Shown: positions 45,820-52,329 of the stretch, in pieces
Numbering within the stretch: the first letter of the stretch is position 1
Layout of the letters: the number at the start of each line of letters is the position of its first letter
Origin: [Leptolyngbya] sp. PCC 7376
Lineage (GTDB): Bacteria; Cyanobacteriota; Cyanobacteriia; Cyanobacteriales; MRBY01
DNA: 64,000 bases
Direction of reading: 5' to 3'
NCBI RefSeq assembly: GCF_000316605.1
Contig: NC_019683.1
Location: forward strand, 4,262,036-4,326,035
Translations under genes and position numbers: made by a program
The notes under the pieces: model-generated
Databases searched by the model: none
What the model was told of the DNA's origin: nothing
The model's input: only the letters and a program-made list of their open reading frames with translations

Positions 45820-45828
45820 TCCTCAGCT

Positions 45829-46380
45829 ATGAGCACCTTTGCCAAAAAGAAAGAAAAGATTATTCGCGATCCAATGGGTCATGTTTCAAGTTATTACACA
45901 GTAAGCAAGTCTCTCAAAGGTATCTATTATCTCAACACGAGAAGCATTGTTATTGGTGACATTGATTTCAAGGGCAACAGAGACACCCCGCCAACCACTC
46001 AAAAACAAGCACTAGAGTTAATCAACAAAGTAGGGAGCGAATACGGCGTTTGCGCCCATGTTTTCAGGACACAAAACGGATTACGTTTTTTCTGTGATGC
46101 CTCGCATTTAGGCTTTTCACAACAATTAACTTTGCTGAAAATGTTTCGGTGTGATTCGACCTACATCATTTGCTGTGAAAAGCACGGGCAATTTTCCGCA
46201 AGGGCTTCGCCTAAGTCATTTTTTGATTTTACTGGGATCTATCGCCTAGGGCTTTACGGCAAGAAAGAATTTTCAAGCACACCTCTAATCAAAGTCATGA
46301 ATAAACATGATGAGCTTATTGAGCGGTACGAAACCTCCATCCAGAAAATCACAAAAAAAATTAGAGAGATATTGAAATGA
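45829..46380 (+). CDS. Primase-like protein (AEP-type candidate)
   Basis: 183 residues. IVIGDIDFKGN near residues 42-50 fits the Asp-x-Asp strand of archaeo-eukaryotic-type primases, AHVFRTQNGLRFFCD supplies the basic second motif, and FRCDSTYIICCEKHGQFSARASPK a third. Similar unnamed proteins occur in phage replication modules, though I identify it only by these motifs. It has its own leader copy D and runs in the same direction as the ATPase upstream, so the pair may form the element's replication unit. Confidence in the fold is modest. Confidence 0.5.
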   Translation: MSTFAKKKEKIIRDPMGHVSSYYTVSKSLKGIYYLNTRSIVIGDIDFKGNRDTPPTTQKQALELINKVGSEYGVCAHVFRTQNGLRFFCDASHLGFSQQLTLLKMFRCDSTYIICCEKHGQFSARASPKSFFDFTGIYRLGLYGKKEFSSTPLIKVMNKHDELIERYETSIQKITKKIREILK

Positions 46381-46397
46381 GACGCAAAGACATACCC

Positions 46398-46441
46398 ATC
46401 CGAAAACTACCCTAGTTTTTTACTGTAATTAATTACCCTAA
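46398..46441 (+). promoter_or_regulatory. Repeated 44-bp leader, copy E
   Basis: Same 44 bases as copy D, with hairpin 46403-46419 and palindrome 46425-46436, ending 9 bases before the methylase ATG at 46451. The two genes it precedes are otherwise unrelated. Confidence 0.8.
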
Positions 46442-46450
46442 CCCTCAATA

Positions 46451-46999
46451 ATGCCCCTAACTATGCAGAAATTTCAGTCGAAACCATCAGATCAAAGATA
46501 CACAAGATCTAAAGAGTTAAAGCTTGTCTACGACACATTGCAGGTCATCAATCTAGATCCCACTGCTGACCCTGATAAAAGAGTCGATGCGATGTTCCAT
46601 ATCACCGAGCAAGATGACTGTTTAACCACTGACTGGACATCTGCTTGCAGCGGTTTCCCGTCTAGCCAAATCTATATGAACCCGCCCTACAGCAATTCTC
46701 ATCCATTCATCGCTCGATTATGCGAGTACTTGCAAGGTTATCCCGATGCAGTGGCGATCACTCTTACCCATGCTTCGTTGATTCAAACCAAGACATCGCA
46801 GCATTGGTTCAAAAAGTATGCCCGCGCCATTTGCTTGCCTAACCATCGAATCAATTTTGATTATCCAGAAGGCATGAAGAAAAAGAATGGTAATGACAGA
46901 GATTCACTTTGGACTTATTGGGGCGGCGCACATTTCCTAAACAGGTTCACTCAGGTCTACGCCAATGAAGGATTAGTTATGGAGATGAAAAAAGCATGA
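46451..46999 (+). CDS. Phage-type DNA N6-adenine methyltransferase (Dam)
   Basis: 182 residues. The catalytic motif IV is NPPY at 77-80 within QIYMNPPYSNSHPF; phage Dam families (PF05869) carry the same DPPY/NPPY arrangement with a short C-terminal domain, here RINFDYPEGMKKKNGNDRD and a final YWGGAHFLNRF. It transfers a methyl group to adenine N6 in DNA, possibly to protect the element from host restriction or to mark replication. No restriction enzyme lies beside it. Overlaps the next gene by 4 bases. Confidence 0.85.
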   Translation: MPLTMQKFQSKPSDQRYTRSKELKLVYDTLQVINLDPTADPDKRVDAMFHITEQDDCLTTDWTSACSGFPSSQIYMNPPYSNSHPFIARLCEYLQGYPDAVAITLTHASLIQTKTSQHWFKKYARAICLPNHRINFDYPEGMKKKNGNDRDSLWTYWGGAHFLNRFTQVYANEGLVMEMKKA

Positions 47000-47262
47000 T
47001 GAGACGCAAAGACAGACAAGCATTAAGCGATTTTACTCGCTACATATATGGACTAGCTGTACTTAATTCAGCCCTGATTATTGCAGGAGAGATACTCCCA
47101 CCGTTTAGAATTTTTACGTACTTGCTCAGCTCGTTTATACTAGCCAAGTTTTATTTCGGTTGCTCTGACGTAATCATCTTTTATTCAGAACAGATGATGG
47201 CCATCGGGGAAGAGCTAAAGCGTGAACGCCAGCTTCGCCAACAACTAGAGCGGGAGCTATAA
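46996..47262 (+). CDS. Small membrane protein at the end of the cassette
   Basis: 88 residues with two membrane helices near residues 17-34 and 39-57 and a charged C-terminal helix (EELKRERQLRQQLEREL). Overlaps the methylase stop by 4 bases (ATGA), so coupled to it. Holin-like in size and topology, but without any signature. Last gene before tRNA-Gly. Confidence 0.6.
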   Translation: MMRRKDRQALSDFTRYIYGLAVLNSALIIAGEILPPFRIFTYLLSSFILAKFYFGCSDVIIFYSEQMMAIGEELKRERQLRQQLEREL

Positions 47263-47355
47263 TTAACCCAGTTTTGTTTCTGTTTTGTTTCTGTTTTATG
47301 TTAAGTAGGTAAGCTATCTAGCCTGAAAGCTGGATGATGGTAGGCTTACGCCGGA

Positions 47356-47426
47356 AGCGGGTGAGGGGAATCGAACCCCTATCATCAGCTTGGAAGGCTG
47401 AGGTTTTACCACTAAACTACACCCGC
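47356..47426 (-). tRNA. tRNA-Gly (UCC)
   Basis: 71 bases on the minus strand including discriminator U73. Acceptor GCGGGTG pairs with CACCCGC, the anticodon loop CTTCCAA gives UCC, and the T stem is AGGGG/CCCCT. CCA is not encoded. Its 3' end faces the accessory cassette, the usual attachment side for tRNA-targeting elements. Confidence 0.97.
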
Positions 47427-47499
47427 AAGAAATGGTTTAGACACTTGTACGAGTATAATGTCTTCTTCTAAAAATGCCAAGAGTAGTAGGTGATTTTCA

Positions 47500-48483
47500 C
47501 TAAAAAATAGGCTCAATTCTGAGTTGGGCACGGTAGGATTGGTAAACGGGTTTCCCCGCCATATAGGTCGGGTCAAATTGCCAGCGACTAAGGATTTCGG
47601 AAGCTAAAGATTCAGCCTGAGATTTAGTAATACTTGTGCTGGTTGAAATGGCCTGGATTATTTGCTCAGATTGCCCTTGCTGATTAATTGTGAAAACCAC
47701 ATCAATTGTGATGGTTTCGCTCAAAGATAAATCGGGGCTATTGAGATAGGCGATCGCCTCTAGTTGCTGCTGGGTGCGGAGGGGCTTAGCGGGTTGGTCA
47801 GGGATATCACGATTTTGATCGCTCAACTCAAATTTCCCAAAACTAACATTTAGAGAGCTAGGAATAGGATTCGGTGTTGGACTTGGTGCAGCTGATGCTG
47901 GACTCGGAGTTGGTTGTGGGGTAGGCGTTGGTACAGGAGCTGGAGGTGCTGGTATTGGGCTAAGGGGAGTTGGTTGTGGCGTTGGTGCCGGACTCGCAGG
48001 TACAGGATTAGGAGTTGGAACTGGTTGTGGGGATGGGCTAATAGGAGTTGGTGTTGGTGTTGCAGGCGTAGGCGTTGGAGAGGGTGATGGAGCTGGGGAA
48101 GGCGAGCTAGAGGGAGCTGGGGTCGATGCTGGAGCGGGGGAATTTGATGGTTGTTGGCGTGTTGGTGATGGCGTTGGAGAGGGTGATGATGGCTGCGGAC
48201 TGGTCTCTGGAACTGGAGTGGCAGGCGAGGCGATCGCCGGAACTTGGTCCGTTGTCTCAGTCTGAGTTTCTGGCACAGAGGATTGTGGCAATGTTATGGC
48301 ACTCGCTGAAGTTTCAGGCAATGTCACAAGTTCAATGGGTACAAAAGTTGGCTCCGCAATATTAAGGCTAATCACTTTCTGTAACCAAAATAAGGCGATC
48401 GCCCCATGCAAACTCATCGACAGCACGCCGAGTAATACCCAGAATGATGTTGAATCATAAAATCGCTGTGTTCCTCGCATCAT
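47500..48483 (-). CDS. TonB-like proline-rich energy-transducer protein
   Basis: A membrane helix at about residues 16-38, then a Pro/Ser/Thr/Ala-rich, extended periplasmic spacer near residues 80-205 (repeated PSPTPSP, PAPTPQP), and a C-terminal TonB-type domain: SETITIDVVFTINQQGQSEQI, SKSQAESLASEILSRWQFDPT-like and YQSYRAQLRIEPIF. This is the layout of TonB proteins that transmit proton-motive force to outer membrane receptors. It is 3 bases from modB on the same strand. ExbB/ExbD are not in the window. Confidence 0.82.
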   Translation of the reverse strand: MMRGTQRFYDSTSFWVLLGVLSMSLHGAIALFWLQKVISLNIAEPTFVPIELVTLPETSASAITLPQSSVPETQTETTDQVPAIASPATPVPETSPQPSSPSPTPSPTRQQPSNSPAPASTPAPSSSPSPAPSPSPTPTPATPTPTPISPSPQPVPTPNPVPASPAPTPQPTPLSPIPAPPAPVPTPTPQPTPSPASAAPSPTPNPIPSSLNVSFGKFELSDQNRDIPDQPAKPLRTQQQLEAIAYLNSPDLSLSETITIDVVFTINQQGQSEQIIQAISTSTSITKSQAESLASEILSRWQFDPTYMAGKPVYQSYRAQLRIEPIF

Positions 48484-48486
48484 GTC

Positions 48487-49185
48487 CTACCGCAAAAAAT
48501 GATGATGAACCACAATGGAACGGCGTTCGAGATATTGCGTCATCACCAAACTCAACAGTGACAAACTCGTTAGAATTCCCACAAAAATCATGGCTAGCGA
48601 ATCATTGCCTGTTTGTACCGCCTCGTAAATCGCCATCGGCATTGTTTGGGTCACACGCGGAATATTTCCGGCCACCATCAGCGTTGCACCGAACTCTCCC
48701 AGAGCTCTCGTAAAGCTCAATAATATCCCAGCTAAAATTCCCCGACTTGCCAAAGGAATCCAGATTTTGCTGGCGATCGCCCATTCTGGCTGGCCGAGCG
48801 TTGCTGCTGCCTCAAGAAAAATCGGATCGACACTTTGCAATGCTGCCTTCGTTGTTTTAAACATTAACGGAAAAGCCATTACCGCCGCCGCAATTGTCGC
48901 CCCCTGCCAAGAAAAAATAAGTCGAATCCCAAAACTCTGCTCCAGCCATTTCCCTAAAAAATTTTGTGTGCTTAATACCTGCAATAAAAAAAAGCCAACC
49001 ACAGTTGGCGGCATGACTAACGGTAACGTGGCGATCGCCTCTAGCCAAAACTTACCCCAAAACCGATACCGCACCACAACATAAGCCAAACCTCCGCCCC
49101 AAACCATAGCAAAAACCGTCGCTAAACCCGCGACCTTCAGAGAAATCCAGACCGCTGGCAGTACAACCTCTAGAGATGCCACCAA
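48487..49185 (-). CDS. modB: Molybdate ABC transporter permease
   Basis: Five to six membrane helices in 232 residues. The ABC-permease EAA-like loop is AAATLGQPEWAIASKIWIPLASRGILAGILLSFTRALGEFGATLMVAGN, with LGEFGATLMVAGNIP diagnostic for ModB. With ModA and ModC it imports molybdate for molybdoenzymes. Neither partner gene is adjacent. It is transcribed away from a gene with a Mo-dependent nitrogenase C-terminal-type domain. Its start is the ATG at 49185, overlooking a 352-base gap. Confidence 0.93.
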   Translation of the reverse strand: MVASLEVVLPAVWISLKVAGLATVFAMVWGGGLAYVVVRYRFWGKFWLEAIATLPLVMPPTVVGFFLLQVLSTQNFLGKWLEQSFGIRLIFSWQGATIAAAVMAFPLMFKTTKAALQSVDPIFLEAAATLGQPEWAIASKIWIPLASRGILAGILLSFTRALGEFGATLMVAGNIPRVTQTMPMAIYEAVQTGNDSLAMIFVGILTSLSLLSLVMTQYLERRSIVVHHHFLR

Positions 49186-49537
49186 ACTTTATACACCCCT
49201 TACCTAGCTAATAGTTTGAAATACCTGAAATTCTCGACCAAGCATAGAATTTTTACACGAACTTCACCCACTCTTTGCATTAGTCACCTCCAAGTGTTAC
49301 CTAGATCACCGTTTATCCAGAAAGCCTTAGAGATACTGGAATTAAGTTAAACAAAAGTCTATTTTTCTCTCCCTTCTTTAGAGTAAGCAGTTGATTCGTT
49401 CCGTTGAAATTACAAATATTTTTTGTAATTCTCCCCTAAAACTTTGAAGAGAAACATAGAAAGAAACCTCCACGCTTCGAACATTTTGAGTGAGGACGTT
49501 TCTACTCCAATAGTCCCTAACTATCTAGGCACTCACT
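49186..49537. other. Divergent intergenic region with a 9-bp-arm palindrome
   Basis: The 352 bases between modB (leftward) and the Mo-domain gene (rightward) contain AATTACAAA and TTTGTAATT around 5 bases (49408-49430), a good operator candidate. I looked for a molybdenum-cofactor riboswitch and could not support one. No gene seen. Confidence 0.5.
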
Positions 49538-49858
49538 ATGCAACTTTCAGACAATAATCGCAACAATCTCCAGTATTCTGGTTCTTTCGAAAACCGTCGT
49601 TTCGATATTTTTCAATCTCTCCGGTTTTGGCTCAATGCCATCGAGTTTTCTGAAGCAGAGTCAGCTCGTCTCGTATGCCGTCTTATTCCAGCCCAATGTC
49701 CCTTTGCTCGTGATGTCAGCTTACTCGGCCGCGTCCTATTCAGTATTCCGCCCCTCTGCAAACTTAACCCTGTTTATGATGAACTCGTGGCGCTCCGTTT
49801 CCGGGCATTATGCTATCTCGCCGATGAAGTAGGTGAAGATATCGGAGTTTACTGCTAA
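49538..49858 (+). CDS. Mo-dependent nitrogenase C-terminal-domain protein
   Basis: 106 residues with CPFARDVSLLGRVLFSIPPLCKLNP and ALRFRALCYLADEVGEDIG, the two motifs of the Mo-nitro_C domain (PF06967), a short helical domain widespread in cyanobacteria and sometimes attached to nitrogenase MoFe proteins. Alone it is of unknown function. No nitrogenase genes are in the window. Proximity to modB may be chance but makes a molybdenum link worth testing. ATG at 49538 follows CACTC and has no strong Shine-Dalgarno. Confidence 0.8.
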   Translation: MQLSDNNRNNLQYSGSFENRRFDIFQSLRFWLNAIEFSEAESARLVCRLIPAQCPFARDVSLLGRVLFSIPPLCKLNPVYDELVALRFRALCYLADEVGEDIGVYC

Positions 49859-49895
49859 GATCATCAGTACTGATTTTTGATCGAGCATATCTCCC

Positions 49896-50654
49896 ATGGC
49901 AATCATTGCGCTTAAGGCTTGGTATTTGGAGTATTACCAGCCCGTTGCTGATGTGATTCAGCGTCCCCATGATCTACGGCTAAATCGTAATAGTCTGTTG
50001 AAGTCCGCAATGCGGACTGATTTTCTCGACGAAGCGAAATCTATCGAAAGCTCGGTTTGGTTTCAGCGTTACCTTGAGGGAGAAACGGTCGAATTTTATA
50101 TTGAAGGCAGTGGTTCGTACGAAATCGCCAATGTCGATTTACTGTCGCAAGAGATTTACTTTGCAAAAAAACAAACAGCAAACTGGCTCCAACCGTATAT
50201 TTTTGTGAGTGCACAAGCGGTTAAGGAAAAGGTTAATCAGGCGATCGCCATAGAACTAGAGAAAGCTATAGAAGTACTGAATAAATCCAGCCGGATACCC
50301 ATCGAACTTAAGCTTTCCCAAGCGCCAACAGATGCACCTTGGCGCGTAAATAATACTCAGTTGCGGGCGATTCGGCAGAGTCTATTGCATATAGTCGATG
50401 TTACGGCGATCGCCGAGCAGAACGGACGACTAATTTGCGACCCGCAAGTAGCCTTGGAACTCGGCTATAGCTTACAAAATAAACACACTAATCAAATTTT
50501 ATTACTATCCCAAACCGATTCAGAGCTAACAGGGACAATGCCATTTGATCTGCCAGAACACCGTCAATTAGGCTTTAGTAGCCAACAAGAACTGGCCAAA
50601 ATGTTGCCAACTCTCCTTGAAAGTAGCCTGCAACCATACCGTCTGATTTCTTAA
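49896..50654 (+). CDS. Hypothetical protein with a possible nucleotide-binding C-terminus
   Basis: 252 residues. The N-terminal half begins MAIIALKAWYLEYYQPVADV and is helix-rich. In the C-terminal half, LICDPQVALELGYSLQNKHTNQILLLSQ followed by GTMPFDLPEHRQLGFSSQQEL resembles the NVNIEVGYALGLGK...PFDIRHHR pattern of TIR-like and nucleoside-deoxyribosyltransferase-like proteins. No catalytic Glu in the expected TIR position is certain. Starts 37 bp after the Mo-domain gene, perhaps co-transcribed. Function not known. Confidence 0.6.
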   Translation: MAIIALKAWYLEYYQPVADVIQRPHDLRLNRNSLLKSAMRTDFLDEAKSIESSVWFQRYLEGETVEFYIEGSGSYEIANVDLLSQEIYFAKKQTANWLQPYIFVSAQAVKEKVNQAIAIELEKAIEVLNKSSRIPIELKLSQAPTDAPWRVNNTQLRAIRQSLLHIVDVTAIAEQNGRLICDPQVALELGYSLQNKHTNQILLLSQTDSELTGTMPFDLPEHRQLGFSSQQELAKMLPTLLESSLQPYRLIS

Positions 50655-50760
50655 ATTACATTCTGAGCAACCTGAGATAAACTAAGTCTGGAGACTGTAT
50701 TTCACGGTTATCTCCACGCTTTAATTCTTTTATTCCAACTTTTTTAAGACAAGCAACGCT

Positions 50761-51012
50761 ATGCCCAGACAAGCAGACGAATATGCCGTTTACTTCCTAA
50801 TCGAAGGTGGTCACCGTGAGGAAGTCCGTTTCGCTGATATCAAAGAGTTTCAGAAATGGTACAGCAATATTTTCATCCCAAAAGCTGATGAGAAGGGTTT
50901 TATTAATGTCCCCATAAAAAATCTCCAAGGAGAATTTATGGTGGTTCGTCCCGCAAGCATTCATGCTATTCGCGTTGAACCGATTTTCCTTGGTAGTGTT
51001 GAACGCTTCTAA
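50761..51012 (+). CDS. Small conserved-type hypothetical protein
   Basis: 83 residues: MPRQADEYAVYFLIEGGHRE, then VRFADIKEFQKWYSNIFIPK and GEFMVVRPASIHAIRVEPIF. A small all-alpha/beta protein without motifs I recognise. Single gene followed by a strong terminator at 51078, so a complete transcription unit. Confidence 0.7.
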   Translation: MPRQADEYAVYFLIEGGHREEVRFADIKEFQKWYSNIFIPKADEKGFINVPIKNLQGEFMVVRPASIHAIRVEPIFLGSVERF

Positions 51013-51077
51013 AAATTTAGGATTTGCCAGTTCGTAAATAGGTTAGGCGATCGCCGAAAAAAGCAATATATGGATTT

Positions 51078-51114
51078 GGGCTATGGAGAAAGAACACCAT
51101 AGCCCTTATTTTTT
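51078..51114 (+). terminator. Rho-independent terminator
   Basis: GGGCTATGG and CCATAGCCC form a perfect 9-bp stem with a 10-nt loop, followed by TTATTTTTT. Fits the gene ending at 51012. Confidence 0.9.
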
Positions 51115-51160
51115 GTGCATGTTCAAATAACGAACTCTGCTTCGGAGATAAAGAAAAGAA

Positions 51161-51955
51161 GAGAGTTTCAAGAGAGTAATGTTAAACGCCAATTGCGCAG
51201 TAGCTCAATACTTCCATTCACTCTAAATTTCGCAAACAGTGCCATGCTCAAGTCCACCATGTGTTTTGATTTAGAGACGACCTTCGTCCTGCGATGAAAC
51301 CGAGCAAACCAATGGCGATTGTCTGAGTTGTTTCTCTCAATTGCTATTGTCTCTTTCTTGCTAATGACATGAAAAGCATCTGGGTGATTCTCTAATAGCT
51401 GTTGATAGGGTTCCCAATTATCGGTGCAATAGACAGTGATTTGCCATTGCGATAACCGCTCTAGTAAATGACCTAAAGTTCGACTATCACGACTTCCCAA
51501 TTCCCAGTCAATGAGTCGCCCAGTATTACGGTCATATGCTTTCCAGACCCAAAGTTTGTTTTTTTCTCTTGGATAAAATGCCATAGCTCATCTAGCTCCA
51601 CCACGACAGCAGACTCAGGAGTGGGCTTTTCATAATTGGCTTCACCGAAATCTCTTACCCAATTGAGCACTGATTGAGCTGATACACCGAGAATCTTGGC
51701 TGTCGCATTCATGGACATACCACTCATATACATCAATACAGCTTCTAATTTCATCCAGAGAGGCTTGCCCCGCTCTTTAGAAAAGCTTGTAAATTGATAA
51801 TTGCACTGCTTACACTTAAATCGTTGACGATTTTTAGCGAATCCACTTTTGATGATGTCTTGAGCATTACATTGGGGACAGTGAATTGTCATAGCGAGAC
51901 TTCCAAGGAAACGACTCACTCCATTTTGTTATAGCATTACTTACTTGAAACTCTC
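51161..51955 (-). mobile_element. Complete IS1-family element, third type, copy 2 (795 bp)
   Basis: Same GAGAGTTTCAA ends as 37532-38326 and the same length, inverted. Target duplication GAAAAGAA at 51153-51160 and 51956-51963. Very similar to copy 1, so recently mobile. Inserted between a terminator and tRNA-Leu, harming no visible gene. Confidence 0.93.
51168..51892 (-). CDS. IS1-family transposase, copy 2, by -1 frameshift
   Basis: Same two-frame layout as copy 1. First frame starts with ATG at 51892 (MTIHCPQCNAQDIIKSGFAK) and reaches VVELDELWHFIQEKK; the -1 frame at the A-run continues NKLWVWKAYDRNTGRLIDWE and ends at 51168. Zinc ribbon, helix-turn-helix and D, D, E residues are intact. 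Confidence 0.9.
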
Positions 51956-52028
51956 GAAAAGAAATAGATTAAACAAGAAAGACTTAAGCAGAATTAATCA
52001 GGGCTTATCTACTTTCAATATTTTTAGA

Positions 52029-52113
52029 TGGGGGTAGAGAGACTTGAACTCTCACGACCTATAACAGTCAACGGATTTTAAGTCCGCAGCGTCTACCATT
52101 CCGCCACACCCCC
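52029..52113 (-). tRNA. tRNA-Leu (UAA), without intron
   Basis: 85 bases including discriminator A73. Acceptor GGGGGTG pairs with TACCCCC, the anticodon loop CTTAAAA gives UAA, and a long variable arm is present. Many cyanobacteria carry a group I intron in this gene; here the anticodon stem-loop is continuous. Confidence 0.96.
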
Positions 52114-52329
52114 GTTTCGGGCACTCTCACAAGTTAATCACAGTTTTTTTGATTCAGCAAGTTATGAAGTTTTATTTCAGATGATAATTTAGGAAAGACG
52201 TCGAAAAGCAACGAAAAATAGGCAGAATTAAAGCTAGTTAAGATTAATGTCTCCTTGGATATAGAAACAAAATATTGCGTTTCGTTAATAATATGATCAA
52301 TTCTAATCCTGTAATTTTCTGGTGATTTC

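Larger units (their letters stand above)
40474..47355 (+). mobile_element. Cryptic phage/satellite-like cassette abutting tRNA-Gly
   Basis: A divergent XRE repressor, a rightward run of closely packed genes with ATGA or longer overlaps, a DUF1064-like nuclease, a P-loop ATPase, a primase-like protein, a phage-type Dam methylase and several tiny membrane proteins, all ending next to the 3' end of tRNA-Gly. I see no integrase, portal, terminase or capsid gene and no second copy of the tRNA end in the window. So it is either a remnant, a satellite depending on a helper, or a plasmid-like element. Boundaries are inferred from gene content and loss of HIP1 sites. Confidence 0.5.

Noticed and set aside
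47356-47426. Duplicate of the tRNA-Gly 3' end as an attachment site within the window
   Set aside because: I looked for GGGAATCGAACCCC-like copies to the left and saw none; the far end may be lost or outside.
47860-48240. Repeat-like tract resembling a CRISPR or tandem array
   Set aside because: It is the degenerate proline-codon tract of the TonB-like gene; units vary and there are no spacers.
49186-49537. Molybdenum-cofactor riboswitch before modB
   Set aside because: Conserved helices of that riboswitch could not be traced; only a simple palindrome is present.
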